Assembly: GCF_010868145.1 (NCBI RefSeq)
Contig: NZ_JAAGUY010000027.1
Span: 16,193-80,192 of the forward strand
Direction: 5' to 3'
Length of the DNA: 64,000 bases
Origin: Nocardia cyriacigeorgica
GTDB taxonomy: Bacteria; Actinomycetota; Actinomycetes; Mycobacteriales; Mycobacteriaceae
Shown: one piece after another, positions 52,759 to 61,374 of the stretch
How the letters are laid out: each line of letters opens with the position of its first letter
How positions within the stretch are numbered: position 1 is the first letter of the stretch
Notes under the pieces: generated by a model
Database searches by the model: none
What the model was told of the DNA's origin: nothing
The model's input: the letters and a program-made list of their open reading frames with translations, nothing else
Made by a program: the position numbers and the translations under genes

Positions 52759-53168
52759 CGGGCCGCCTGTTCCCGCTGCCGGGTGGTGACCACGCGAACG
52801 TCGGCGAAGGTGTGCGGGATCGGCGCGGACGGTTTGTGCACAACGACTTCCACGGCATCGATGCGCGGCTCGGCCACCATCACCGCATCGGCGATCTCAC
52901 TGACCACGGTCTCGATGAGATCTCGCGGCGGTCCGGCGACGATGCGCACCGCGAGTTCGGCGAGCGCGCCATAGTCGACGGTGTCGGCGAGATCATCGGA
53001 AGCCGCCGCGGCGGCGAAGTCGACCCAGACCGTCAGGTCGATCAGGAACTCCTGGCCATCACGCTTCTCGTGGTCGAACACACCATGATGACCGAAGACG
53101 CGCAGTCCGCGCAGCTCGATCCGATCGGGCGCACGCCGCGACGACGCGGGCCCTCCTACCTCGGTCAA
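52755..53168 (-). CDS. folB: Dihydroneopterin aldolase
   Basis: 137 residues. FolB converts dihydroneopterin to hydroxymethyl-dihydropterin. IELRGLRVFGHHGVFDHEKRDGQEFLIDL is the family N-terminus, and KPSAPIPHTFADVRVVTTRQR closes it. The only in-frame start before the conserved region is TTG 53168, whose bases overlap the folP stop (TTGA), so translation probably depends on coupling to folP. The first 15 residues before DRIELRG are variable. Confidence 0.93.
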   Translation of the reverse strand: MTEVGGPASSRRAPDRIELRGLRVFGHHGVFDHEKRDGQEFLIDLTVWVDFAAAAASDDLADTVDYGALAELAVRIVAGPPRDLIETVVSEIADAVMVAEPRIDAVEVVVHKPSAPIPHTFADVRVVTTRQREQAAR

Positions 53169-54043
53169 CGAACCACCCCTGCCGAGCCCGCCGCGCGCTG
53201 CCAGGCATCGGTCACCATGACGGCATCCAACGAGGCCCGGACATCATGCACCCGGACGCCCCAGGCGCCGTGCAAGGCGGCCAGCGCCGAGATGGTTGCG
53301 GTCGCGGTCTCGCGGCCGTCGGGCGGGCGCGGGCCGGCTTCGTCGGCGAGCAGCGTGCCGAGGAAGCGTTTCCTGGAAGCGCCGATCAGCACCGGGAAAC
53401 CATCGGCGATGAACTGCGGCAGCGCGCCGAGCAGCGCCCAGTTGTGTTCGGCGTTCTTGGCGAATCCCAAGCCTGGATCCAGAATCAGCCGCGCCGGATC
53501 GACACCGGCGGCGATGGCATGACGCACCTGCGTGCCCAGCTCCGCACGCACCTCGGCAACCACATCGTCGTAGTGGTCGGCCGGACCGGTGTGCCGGTAG
53601 TCGGCGCCCGCCCGCCAGTGCATGAGAATCCACGGGATATCGGCACCCGCAACGACCTTCACCATATCGGCGTCGGCGCGGCCACCGGAGACATCGTTGA
53701 CCACGGACACCCCGGCGGCGATGGCAGCCTCGGCGACCTGTGCGCGCATGGTGTCGACACTGACCGGCACCCCAGCGGCGACGAGTCCACGGATGACGGG
53801 GACCACCCGAGCCGTCTCGGTCTCGGCATCCACCCGGACCGCGCCTGGCCTGGTCGACTCACCGCCGACGTCTATGATGTCGGCGCCGGCTTCGAACAAC
53901 TCGATCCCGTGCCGGATGGCCAGCTCCGGATCGAGGTAGCGGCCACCGTCGGAGAACGAATCGGCCGTGACGTTCACGACTCCCATCACCACGCACGATC
54001 GGCCCGCGCGCGGCGTCACCCCTGGCTGCGGTGTGTGACTCAC
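53165..54043 (-). CDS. folP: Dihydropteroate synthase
   Basis: 292 residues. FolP1-type synthase joining p-aminobenzoate to dihydropterin pyrophosphate; it is the sulfonamide target. Loops VMGVVNVTADSFSDGGRYLDP and IDVGGESTRPGA, and the downstream VLIGASRKRFLG with pterin-binding Lys/Arg, are intact. GTG 54043 overlaps the folE stop by 4 nt. No insertion suggestive of sulfonamide-resistance variants was recognised, but alleles were not compared. Confidence 0.95.
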   Translation of the reverse strand: MSHTPQPGVTPRAGRSCVVMGVVNVTADSFSDGGRYLDPELAIRHGIELFEAGADIIDVGGESTRPGAVRVDAETETARVVPVIRGLVAAGVPVSVDTMRAQVAEAAIAAGVSVVNDVSGGRADADMVKVVAGADIPWILMHWRAGADYRHTGPADHYDDVVAEVRAELGTQVRHAIAAGVDPARLILDPGLGFAKNAEHNWALLGALPQFIADGFPVLIGASRKRFLGTLLADEAGPRPPDGRETATATISALAALHGAWGVRVHDVRASLDAVMVTDAWQRAAGSAGVVR

Positions 54044-54723
54044 TTGCGCAGGATCAGATCGAGCGCCTCGGCGCGCGAGGCGGCATTGGTCTGGAGCAGT
54101 CCGCGCACCGCCGAGGTGGTGGTGCTCGCGCCCGGTTTACGGATGCCGCGCATGGCCATGCACAGATGCTCGGCCTCCACGACGACGATCGCGCCGCGCG
54201 GATCCAGCTTGCGCATGACGGCGTCGGCGATCTGGCTGGTCAGCCGCTCCTGCACCTGCGGTCGCTTGGCGTACAGATCGACCAGCCGGGCCAACTTGGA
54301 CAGGCCCGTCACCCGGCCGTGTGTGCCCGGGATGTAGCCGACATGCGCCACACCGTGGAACGACACCAGATGGTGTTCACAGGTGGAGTACAGCGGGATG
54401 TCGCGCACCAGCACCAGTTCCTGATGTTCCTCGTCGAAGGTGGTGTTGAGCACCGCGTCGGGTTCGAGGTAGAGCCCGGCGAACATCTCGCGGTAGGCAC
54501 GCGCCACCCGGGCCGGAGTATCGCGCAGACCCTGTCGATCCGGGTCCTCACCGACGGCGATCAGCAGTTCCCGGATCGCGGCCTCGGCGCGCGGCTGGTC
54601 GAAGGGCTTACCTGTGTGCAGCGCGACGAGCGCGGTCCCGTTCACCTCTGGTCCCGGATCGTCCAGGACGGGCCGACCGGGCGCGATTGGGGCTTGGCCG
54701 TAGCTGTGATCGTTGGCCGACAA
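54040..54723 (-). CDS. folE: GTP cyclohydrolase I
   Basis: 227 residues. First step of folate synthesis. Zn ligands and catalytic residues are visible: Cys and His in LYSTCEHHLVSFHGVAHVGYIPG and Cys in EAEHLCMAMRG. An N-terminal tail of about 40 residues is variable. TTG 54723 is the only plausible start; GGAGG lies 10 nt upstream. It is 72 nt downstream of ftsH and begins a coupled chain folE-folP-folB-folK-DUF3180 with 4-13 nt overlaps. Confidence 0.95.
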   Translation of the reverse strand: MSANDHSYGQAPIAPGRPVLDDPGPEVNGTALVALHTGKPFDQPRAEAAIRELLIAVGEDPDRQGLRDTPARVARAYREMFAGLYLEPDAVLNTTFDEEHQELVLVRDIPLYSTCEHHLVSFHGVAHVGYIPGTHGRVTGLSKLARLVDLYAKRPQVQERLTSQIADAVMRKLDPRGAIVVVEAEHLCMAMRGIRKPGASTTTSAVRGLLQTNAASRAEALDLILRK

Positions 54724-54795
54724 TCGAGGACACCTCCAAATCTCAGGGCGCGGGCAGATCGCCCGGCCCCGAGGATCGAGCGTAATCGGCGCTGG

Positions 54796-57180
54796 TCAAC
54801 CCCTGCCGTTCGGTCCTTCCCAGTCCCGATTCGCGCCCTCGGGACCGGAGTTGTCGGGGTAGCCACCACGATCGTCGTAACCGCCGCGATCGTCGTAACC
54901 GCGTTCGGGCTGGTAGCCGTGCCGCGGCCGACCCTCACCCGGGTCGGGCCAGGCACCGAAACCGCGCTCGCCGGAGGGCTCCTGCGGTTCCTCACGCGGC
55001 GGCCAGCCGGGCGCCGACCAGCCGGCGGGCGCGCCGTAATCGGGACGGGAACCGTGCGTGGCCCCCGGGCGCTGATAGCCCGGCTGCTGCGGCATCGGAT
55101 ACCCGGCGGGCTGCTGGACCGGACGGCCGTGCTGCGGCTGCGCCGGGTAACCACCCGCTGGCGGGTACCCGTTGGCCGGCGCCGGTTCCCGAGCCGCGGC
55201 GGCTGCGGCGGGCAGCGGCGGCGCGACGGGCTCCGGCGGCCACGGCTCTCCGCGCTCGGCGGCCAGTTCGCCCGGGGTCTTCACCGGCGGCTTGTCCGAG
55301 GGCACGCGCTCGCCGAAATCGTTGAACGCGGTGATCCGCGGACGCTTGACCACGGCGGCGAGGATCTGCTCGAGATCCTTGCGGTGCAGGGTCTCGCGCT
55401 CGAGCAGCGCGGTGGCCAGATCGTCGAGGACGTCGCGGTAGTCGTTGAGAATGGACCAGGCCTCGGTGTGCGCGGCCTCGATCAGGTTGCGCACCTCCTC
55501 GTCGATGGCACCGGCGACCTCGTGCGAGTAGTCCGACCCCTGTCCCATCGAACGGCCGAGGAACGGATCGCCCGCCTCCTGGCCGTAACGCACCGCGCCG
55601 AGGCGCGCGCTCATGCCGTATTCGGTGACCATCGCGCGGGCGATCTTGGTGGCCTGATCGATATCGGAGGACGCGCCCGTGGTTGGCTCGTGGAACACCA
55701 GTTCCTCGGCCGCGCGACCACCCATGGCCATCACCAGGCGGGCGATCATCTCCGAACGGGTCATCAGGCCCTTGTCGTCCTCCGGCACCGTCATGGCGTG
55801 ACCGCCGGTGCGGCCGCGGGCGAGGATGGTGACCTTGTAGACGGGCTCGATATCGGGCATCGCCCAGGCCGCCAGCGTGTGGCCGCCCTCGTGGTAGGCG
55901 GTGATCTTCTTCTCGTGCTCGCTGATGATGCGGCTCTTGCGGCGCGGACCACCGATGACCCGGTCGACCGATTCCTCGAGCGATTCGCCGGTGATCGCCG
56001 AGCCGTTCTCACGCGCGGTGAGCAGCGCGGCCTCGTTGATGACGTTGGCCAGGTCGGCGCCGGACATGCCGACGGTGCGCTTGGCCAGACCGTCGAGATC
56101 GGCCTCGGGTGAGATCGGCTTGCCCTGCGAATGCACCCGCAGGATGGCGCGGCGACCGGCGAGGTCGGGATTGCTGACCGGGATCTGCCGGTCGAACCGG
56201 CCAGGGCGCAGCAGCGCCGGGTCGAGAATGTCGGGACGGTTGGTGGCGGCGATCAGGATGATGCCGGTGCGGTCGCCGAAGCCGTCCATCTCGACGAGCA
56301 GCTGGTTGAGGGTCTGCTCACGCTCGTCGTGGCCACCGCCGAGACCGGCGCCACGCTGACGGCCGACCGCGTCGATCTCGTCGACGAAGATGATGCAGGG
56401 GCTGTTCTGCTTGGCCTGTTCGAACAGGTCGCGCACACGGGAGGCGCCGACACCGACGAACATCTCGACGAAGTCCGAACCGGAGATGGTGAAGAACGGC
56501 ACGCCCGCCTCGCCAGCGACCGCGCGCGCAAGCAGCGTCTTACCGGTACCGGGCGGACCGTAGAGCAGCACGCCCTTGGGGATCTTCGCGCCGAGTGCCT
56601 GGTAGCGCACCGGGTTCTGCAGGAAGTCCTTGATCTCGTAGAGCTCTTCGACGGCCTCGTCGGCACCAGCCACATCGGCGAACGTGGTCTTTGGCATGTC
56701 CTTGGACAGCTGTTTGGCCTTCGATTTACCGAAGCCCATCATGCCGCCGCGACCACCGCCCTGCATCCGGGACATCACGAAGATGAACAGGCCGAGCAGG
56801 ATGATCATCGGCAGCACGAACAACAGGATCTGAGTGAGCCAGCTGTCCTGTTTGACCACCGTGTTGTACGGAGCGCCGGACTTCTGCACCGCGTCGAAGA
56901 CCTGCGCGGAGGTCTGGCTGCCACCCGGGTACTTGGCGATGATCTTGGACTCGCCGCCGGTGGCGTCGTTGCCGTTGTTCAGTTCGATCCGCAGCTGCTG
57001 CTCGCGATCATCGATCTGAACGTTCTTGACGTTGCCTTGGTCCTGGAGCTGGCTCAACGCCACCGAGGTGTCGACGTTCTTCCAGCCGCGCGTGTCGTTG
57101 CCGAAATAGCTGAACAGATAGATAACGAGCAGAATGCCCGAGACTATCGCCAGGGTGCGAAACACAGTCTTGCGGTTCAT
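54796..57180 (-). CDS. ftsH: ATP-dependent zinc metalloprotease FtsH
   Basis: 794-residue membrane AAA protease. Transmembrane helices are at about 8-25 and 112-134 with an extracytoplasmic domain between. The AAA domain has Walker A GPPGTGKTLLARAV near 205, Walker B FVDEIDAVG, and the second region of homology. The zinc site HEGGH lies near residue 430. A Pro/Gly/Tyr-rich tail from about 650 ends in YDDRGGY-type repeats. Degrades misfolded membrane and regulatory proteins. Upstream of folE as in Rv3610c-Rv3609c. Confidence 0.96.
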   Translation of the reverse strand: MNRKTVFRTLAIVSGILLVIYLFSYFGNDTRGWKNVDTSVALSQLQDQGNVKNVQIDDREQQLRIELNNGNDATGGESKIIAKYPGGSQTSAQVFDAVQKSGAPYNTVVKQDSWLTQILLFVLPMIILLGLFIFVMSRMQGGGRGGMMGFGKSKAKQLSKDMPKTTFADVAGADEAVEELYEIKDFLQNPVRYQALGAKIPKGVLLYGPPGTGKTLLARAVAGEAGVPFFTISGSDFVEMFVGVGASRVRDLFEQAKQNSPCIIFVDEIDAVGRQRGAGLGGGHDEREQTLNQLLVEMDGFGDRTGIILIAATNRPDILDPALLRPGRFDRQIPVSNPDLAGRRAILRVHSQGKPISPEADLDGLAKRTVGMSGADLANVINEAALLTARENGSAITGESLEESVDRVIGGPRRKSRIISEHEKKITAYHEGGHTLAAWAMPDIEPVYKVTILARGRTGGHAMTVPEDDKGLMTRSEMIARLVMAMGGRAAEELVFHEPTTGASSDIDQATKIARAMVTEYGMSARLGAVRYGQEAGDPFLGRSMGQGSDYSHEVAGAIDEEVRNLIEAAHTEAWSILNDYRDVLDDLATALLERETLHRKDLEQILAAVVKRPRITAFNDFGERVPSDKPPVKTPGELAAERGEPWPPEPVAPPLPAAAAAAREPAPANGYPPAGGYPAQPQHGRPVQQPAGYPMPQQPGYQRPGATHGSRPDYGAPAGWSAPGWPPREEPQEPSGERGFGAWPDPGEGRPRHGYQPERGYDDRGGYDDRGGYPDNSGPEGANRDWEGPNGRG

Positions 57181-57535
57181 AGAGCGTCGGCCGGGCGGCC
57201 AGTCCTTTCCGGTGTCTCCGGTTCTTGCCTAGCGATGCGTGCGGATGCGGACAAGCCACGTTACCGCGTACGGTCGACCCGATACATCGCGCAGTTCGGC
57301 CGGTGATGCAGTTCAACAGGTAAACGGCCGGAGAACGCCCGTGGTTCCCGATCTCGCCGGCCTGGTTTGTGCCGAGTGGTCACAATCATGGCACGTTCGG
57401 CCTATCGTGAGCGACGGCACAGTGCAGTGCCCGTGAGCACCGTGCTCCGGCAACGCGTCGCGAACCGCCGCAGGCGCAGGCTTGTGCACCAGGTACGACC
57501 CCGAGAGCACCCCAACCACATAGAGCGCAGGGGGT
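57181..57535. other. Intergenic region between divergent ftsH and the PH-like gene
   Basis: About 355 nt without a supported gene; it must contain both promoters. Short frames here (57239-57436 plus, 57313-57564 minus) have no recognisable product or ribosome-binding site. A small inverted repeat GAGCAC-C-GTGCTC occurs near 57438-57450. The GGGGG tract before 57536 is a poor ribosome-binding site for the downstream gene. Confidence 0.4.
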
Positions 57536-58480
57536 ATGGACATAGTCGAGCTACGGACACCCACAGCGATAGTGCGTCACGGCCGGGGGCGGCTGATCGT
57601 CCTACGACCTGGCACCGACGGCGAGCGTGTGCTCGACGTCCCGGTGACCGACCTGTTGAAGGTCCGCCTGAACCGGCGCGCCGACGATGCGGTCGTCATC
57701 GAGATCTATCTCCGATATCCCACCCCCGTCCTCACGGGTGTGCCCGCCGACCGGACGCCGCTACCGGTGCTGATCGCCGAGCACGATGTGCCCGCCGCGG
57801 TCGAGATCGTCGACCGGATCAATGATCAGATCCTGGATTTCCAGCGTGTCGACGTCGCGGCACCGGATCTCACCCCGCCCGCGCCGGAATGGAACTCGGG
57901 AGTCCCCGTCCGTGCCGATGTGGAGCGCGCGGTGCGCCGGATGGCGCCGCGCAAGGAAGCCAAATCCGCGATCAACGCCTTGCATCGATTCGCGACGGCC
58001 GACGAGTACGTGCTGGAAACGGCGCTGGCCGTCGCGCACCCCCCCGCTGGCCACGGTCAGGGACTGCTGGCCGCCACCACCGCGCGGCTGCTGTTCATCT
58101 CCATCGGCACCGGCGAACGCTATGCCCATGAGCTGGCCGTCCCGGCCATCATGTGGGCGCGCAGCACCGACGGCCCGGCGAGTGCGCCCGGCGAGATCGG
58201 CACCGTTCGCACCGATACCGGCATCGACGTGCACGACGGCAATCAGTCGCTGCACTTCACCGGCCTCGATCGTGCCGACACCCAACGCGTCACCTGTGCG
58301 GTGAACTTCGCGATCCGGCTCGAATCCGCCGATGGCGCTGCAGGCCCCGCCGACCCCGGCACCGCGCAGCTGTACGCGGAGTGGGAGCTGCTGGTTGAAC
58401 GGCATTCGCTCGGCATGGTCGACGACACTCAGTTCCAGCGGTACGGCCGCGGGATTCTGCGTTCGCTACCGGGGGTGTAG
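57536..58480 (+). CDS. Hypothetical protein with PH-like and SHOCT-like regions
   Basis: 314 residues. Residues 1-100 are beta-rich and not assigned. About 140-265 (ALHRFATADEYVLETALAVAH...LLAATTARLLFISIG...) look like a bacterial PH domain (YokE type). The C-terminal helix YAEWELLVERHSLGMVDDTQFQRYGRGIL resembles a SHOCT oligomerisation motif. No signal peptide or transmembrane helix. Divergent from ftsH. The role is unknown; membrane association through the PH-like fold is a guess. Confidence 0.72.
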   Translation: MDIVELRTPTAIVRHGRGRLIVLRPGTDGERVLDVPVTDLLKVRLNRRADDAVVIEIYLRYPTPVLTGVPADRTPLPVLIAEHDVPAAVEIVDRINDQILDFQRVDVAAPDLTPPAPEWNSGVPVRADVERAVRRMAPRKEAKSAINALHRFATADEYVLETALAVAHPPAGHGQGLLAATTARLLFISIGTGERYAHELAVPAIMWARSTDGPASAPGEIGTVRTDTGIDVHDGNQSLHFTGLDRADTQRVTCAVNFAIRLESADGAAGPADPGTAQLYAEWELLVERHSLGMVDDTQFQRYGRGILRSLPGV

Positions 58481-58491
58481 CAAGGCTCGGG

Positions 58492-58521
58492 CGGCGGGCT
58501 CCGGTATCGCGGGGCCCGCCG
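58492..58521. terminator. Bidirectional terminator hairpin
   Basis: CGGCGGGC-T-CC pairs with GG-G-GCCCGCCG across an 8-nt loop. It lies 11 nt after the PH-like gene stop and at the 3' boundary of the convergent DUF1266 gene. TTCAGTTC follows on the plus strand. Confidence 0.7.
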
Positions 58522-58522
58522 T

Positions 58523-59338
58523 TCAGTTCAGGCCGATGCGCCGCCACGGGCTGGTCGGCCGCGTCCACAGGCGCAGCAGCTCCATCCTGCGGTCGACGCC
58601 GCCCTCCTTGAGCACGGCGAGATCCTCGGTGGCCTGCCAGTAGGTCCAACCGGTCAGGTAGGCGTCGCCGAACTGACGCCAGTTGCGGTAACGCCTGCGC
58701 GCCAGCGGTAGCGCACGAGCAAGATAACCCCAGGCGATATCGGCCTCGAGGTACCCCGCGGTGAAGGCCATCCGCGCGACCGCGACCACCCGTGCCAGAT
58801 CCCACGCGTAGATATCGCCGGGAAGCGGCCTGGATAGATGATCGGTGAAGCCGATCTTGATCGCCTGGGACCAGATGTCGTAGTCACGGACCAGCGCTTC
58901 GGGATTCTCCATACCGCGGAACGAGCCGACCTGACGCAGAAACGCCCGGTGCCGATCGGCGCGCTCACCGAAGCGGTCGCGCTCGCTGGCATTGATCGAG
59001 GCCGAGACCAGCGGATGCACCAGCGCATAGAGCGGTGCGTGCATGCCGTCGAGCAGCTGTTCCATCGACGCGCGCGCCTCGGTGCCGTCGGTGATGCCCC
59101 ACGCGCCGGTGAGAGTATCGATGGCCAATTCGCGGCGATCGCCGAGCGGGTGCTCACGTTCGGGGCCGAGCAGCAATTCGTCGTGGAACGCGTCCCAGCG
59201 GGCCGAATAGAATGCGCCGAGCGCCAGCGCGCGTAATTGATCGTCGGAGATCTGCGCACCGGACCAGTGGTCATCCTCGCGCTGATCGAGCTCCTTGTAC
59301 GGGAATGTTGTCAACGTGGGTAGCGCGCGGGCAGGCAT
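58523..59338 (-). CDS. DUF1266 protein
   Basis: 271 residues, all-helical and soluble. The C-terminal AWDLARVVAVARMAFTAGYLEADIAWGYL and YRNWRQFGDAYLTGWTYWQ are the DUF1266 signature. The family's function is unknown; members occur near polymorphic-toxin and signalling genes in other phyla, but nothing here suggests that. Standalone gene, convergent with the PH-like gene. A possible start slightly downstream cannot be excluded. Confidence 0.82.
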   Translation of the reverse strand: MPARALPTLTTFPYKELDQREDDHWSGAQISDDQLRALALGAFYSARWDAFHDELLLGPEREHPLGDRRELAIDTLTGAWGITDGTEARASMEQLLDGMHAPLYALVHPLVSASINASERDRFGERADRHRAFLRQVGSFRGMENPEALVRDYDIWSQAIKIGFTDHLSRPLPGDIYAWDLARVVAVARMAFTAGYLEADIAWGYLARALPLARRRYRNWRQFGDAYLTGWTYWQATEDLAVLKEGGVDRRMELLRLWTRPTSPWRRIGLN

Positions 59339-59458
59339 AGGGCGAGTGTAGGTGCCGACAGCCGCATGGTGGCCTGTTCGCCGAGCGCGTTCAAAGGTTT
59401 TTCACATCATCGAATTCTTGGCCTGCCGAGGGCGGTACCGGAGGGCTAGTGTGCATTC

Positions 59459-59719
59459 ATGTGTAGAAACATCACCGTCTTGCGTGGTCTGGAGCCTGCC
59501 GCGACCGAGCAGGAAATCTATGCCGCCGCATTGCAATACGTGCGAAAGGTCGGTGGCCTGACCGGCCTGAGCTCCACCACCAAACCCGCAGTCGACAAGG
59601 CCGTCGCCGCGATCGCGGCCGCGACGACCCAGTTACTGGCGGAGCTGCCCGATCGCCGGGTGCCACCGAGCACCGAACCACCGCTGCGCCGGATCGCCGC
59701 CCGCGAAGCACAGGCATAG
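59459..59719 (+). CDS. DUF2277 protein
   Basis: 86 residues. The N-terminal MCRNITVLRGLEPAATEQEI is the DUF2277 hallmark; the C-terminal half is a helical Ala/Thr-rich segment. The Cys2-Arg-Asn motif at the start is conserved in the family, whose function is unknown to me. Its stop is followed at once by two tandem copies of the 3'-flanking repeat. Convergent with the PucR regulator. Confidence 0.87.
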   Translation: MCRNITVLRGLEPAATEQEIYAAALQYVRKVGGLTGLSSTTKPAVDKAVAAIAAATTQLLAELPDRRVPPSTEPPLRRIAAREAQA

Positions 59720-59720
59720 C

Positions 59721-59782
59721 AGGCGCTGCCGGCGCCGGCCGTCCGCAGACCGCGCATAGCCGCAGCGAAGGCGGAGGTACGC
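59721..59782 (+). repeat. Dispersed 3'-flanking repeat, copy C
   Basis: Begins GGCGCTGCCGGCGCCGG one nt after the DUF2277 stop and ends GCCGCAGCG, then AAGGCGGAGGTACGC. First of two tandem copies separated by 7 nt. Contains the palindrome GCCGGCGCCGGC, so a stem is possible. Confidence 0.8.
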
Positions 59783-59789
59783 ACAGAAA

Positions 59790-59849
59790 ACGCTGCCGGC
59801 CCCGGCCGTCCGCAGACCGCGCATGGCCGCAGCGAAGGCGGAGGTACGC
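59790..59849 (+). repeat. Dispersed 3'-flanking repeat, copy D
   Basis: Nearly identical to copy C over its length (CCGTCCGCAGACCGCGCAT, one G/A difference, then the same GCGGAGGTACGC end), showing recent tandem duplication. It ends 8 nt before the stop of the minus-strand PucR gene. Confidence 0.8.
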
Positions 59850-59857
59850 CTGGCGGA

Positions 59858-61189
59858 TCAGCTGGCTTCGGGCAGCACGTCGGCCCCGTAGGCCGCGACG
59901 CAGGCGAGCGCGGTCTGCAACGGCAGCGCCCGCTGGTCGATCGGATGACCGAGCAGTTCCTCGATCCGCTGAATGCGGTAGCGGACCGTGTTCTTGTGCA
60001 CGCCCAGCTGTTTCGCGGCGGCCTCTGGGCTGTGCTGACAGCGCAGATACGCATGCAGGGTCTCGCGAAGCCGGGCCGCGTTCGCGTCGCGCCGGGCAAG
60101 CGCCCGCAACTCCCGTGCGATCAGTGCGCGCATCGCCGCCTCGTCGACGCCGGCCAGATACGCGACCTCCACCTCACGGTAGGCCGTGACCCGCGGCCCG
60201 TCCCCCGCCCCGCGTTCGGCGACATGACGTGCCGCCATCGCTTCGGCATGGCTGCGCCGGAAGCCGGTGACCCGATCACCGGGAACACCGAAAGCGATCC
60301 GCACCGGCGCCTCGACCACCCGCGCGACAACCTCCGCAGCCGGCGCCGCGCCCTGCTGGGCATCCAGCCCGATCCAGGCCCACATGCTGCTGGCCCCCGA
60401 GGCGACGGTGAGCACGCGGTTGCTGCCGAGTTCGGCCGCCAGCCGTGCGGTCACGCGGTCGAGCAATCCACTCATCTCGCCGTCACCGCCCGACTCCGCA
60501 GGCTCGTCTGCCCAGAGCACCACACCCAGATGCTGCTGGTTCAGCCGGTAGCCGAGCCGAGTCGATGCCTGTTCGACGTCGATGTCGTCGCCGGCGAGTA
60601 GGGCCCGCACGGTTTCGGTGCGGCGGTTGAGCGCGGCGCGCAGTACCCGTTCGCGCTCCTCCATGTAGGTCTCGGTCAGGGTCTCCACCGACGCGCCGAC
60701 CCACTGGGTTGCCCGTTCGAACATGCGCAGCATCACCACACGTTCGATCGGATACGGCGTCGGCCGCTGATCGAGGGCATCGGTGAAGAAGTCGAGTACC
60801 GCTGCCAGCCCGACGTTGTAGGTGCGCAGCAACAGCCTGAGTTCGAAGCCACGGCGGGCGACGGTTCTGGCGAACGCATGCGCTTGTTCGGGAAGCACCG
60901 GATCGATGGTGTCGCTGGTGAGACCGCTGAGCACGACCCTGGCGTGCGCGCGGGTGCTCGCCGCGAGATCGCGGCGCATATCTCGGTCGGCGAGTTCGGG
61001 GATGCGCGCGACGATCGCGGAATCGAGCCGGTCGACGATCTGGTCGAGTGTTTCGGTCCGCATCGTTTCGTAGACGAATTCGGCCAGCCAATATCGGACC
61101 CGCTCGTTCATGGAGGCCGATTCACCGACGGCGAGCCGGTCGGGTGGGTCGAGCGGGACGGGAGGCGCGTCGTGCACCGGATTCGTCAT
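59858..61189 (-). CDS. PucR/CdaR-type helix-turn-helix regulator
   Basis: 443 residues. The N-terminal half is helical with no named sensor domain. A central GGDEF-like CdaR segment spans about 220-340. The C-terminal PucR HTH (about 380-430) reads LRETLHAYLRCQHSPEAAAKQLGVHKNTVRYRIQRIEELLG in two parts, with the recognition helix at NTVRYRIQR. Such proteins activate catabolic genes. It is divergent from the ALDH-SDR pair and is the natural candidate for its regulator. Confidence 0.88.
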   Translation of the reverse strand: MTNPVHDAPPVPLDPPDRLAVGESASMNERVRYWLAEFVYETMRTETLDQIVDRLDSAIVARIPELADRDMRRDLAASTRAHARVVLSGLTSDTIDPVLPEQAHAFARTVARRGFELRLLLRTYNVGLAAVLDFFTDALDQRPTPYPIERVVMLRMFERATQWVGASVETLTETYMEERERVLRAALNRRTETVRALLAGDDIDVEQASTRLGYRLNQQHLGVVLWADEPAESGGDGEMSGLLDRVTARLAAELGSNRVLTVASGASSMWAWIGLDAQQGAAPAAEVVARVVEAPVRIAFGVPGDRVTGFRRSHAEAMAARHVAERGAGDGPRVTAYREVEVAYLAGVDEAAMRALIARELRALARRDANAARLRETLHAYLRCQHSPEAAAKQLGVHKNTVRYRIQRIEELLGHPIDQRALPLQTALACVAAYGADVLPEAS

Positions 61190-61374
61190 CTGTCACCTCG
61201 CGGTCGGCGCGACGCACCGAATTTGTATCGAAAGTCCAAACCAGTCCGCACCGGTTGACATATCGAGCCAAGAATGTCGCCGATAATTGTGCCACGATCA
61301 TAGTTCAGTGAGCTGATTCACAGCGAACAGCCGCCGAGGAAGCCCGAGGCCACGACGCAGTGGGAGAGCAGACA

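Noticed and set aside
54031..56112. 693-codon plus-strand frame opposite folE and ftsH
   Set aside because: Covers two clearly conserved minus-strand genes and has no ribosome-binding site or recognisable motif; caused by high third-position GC.
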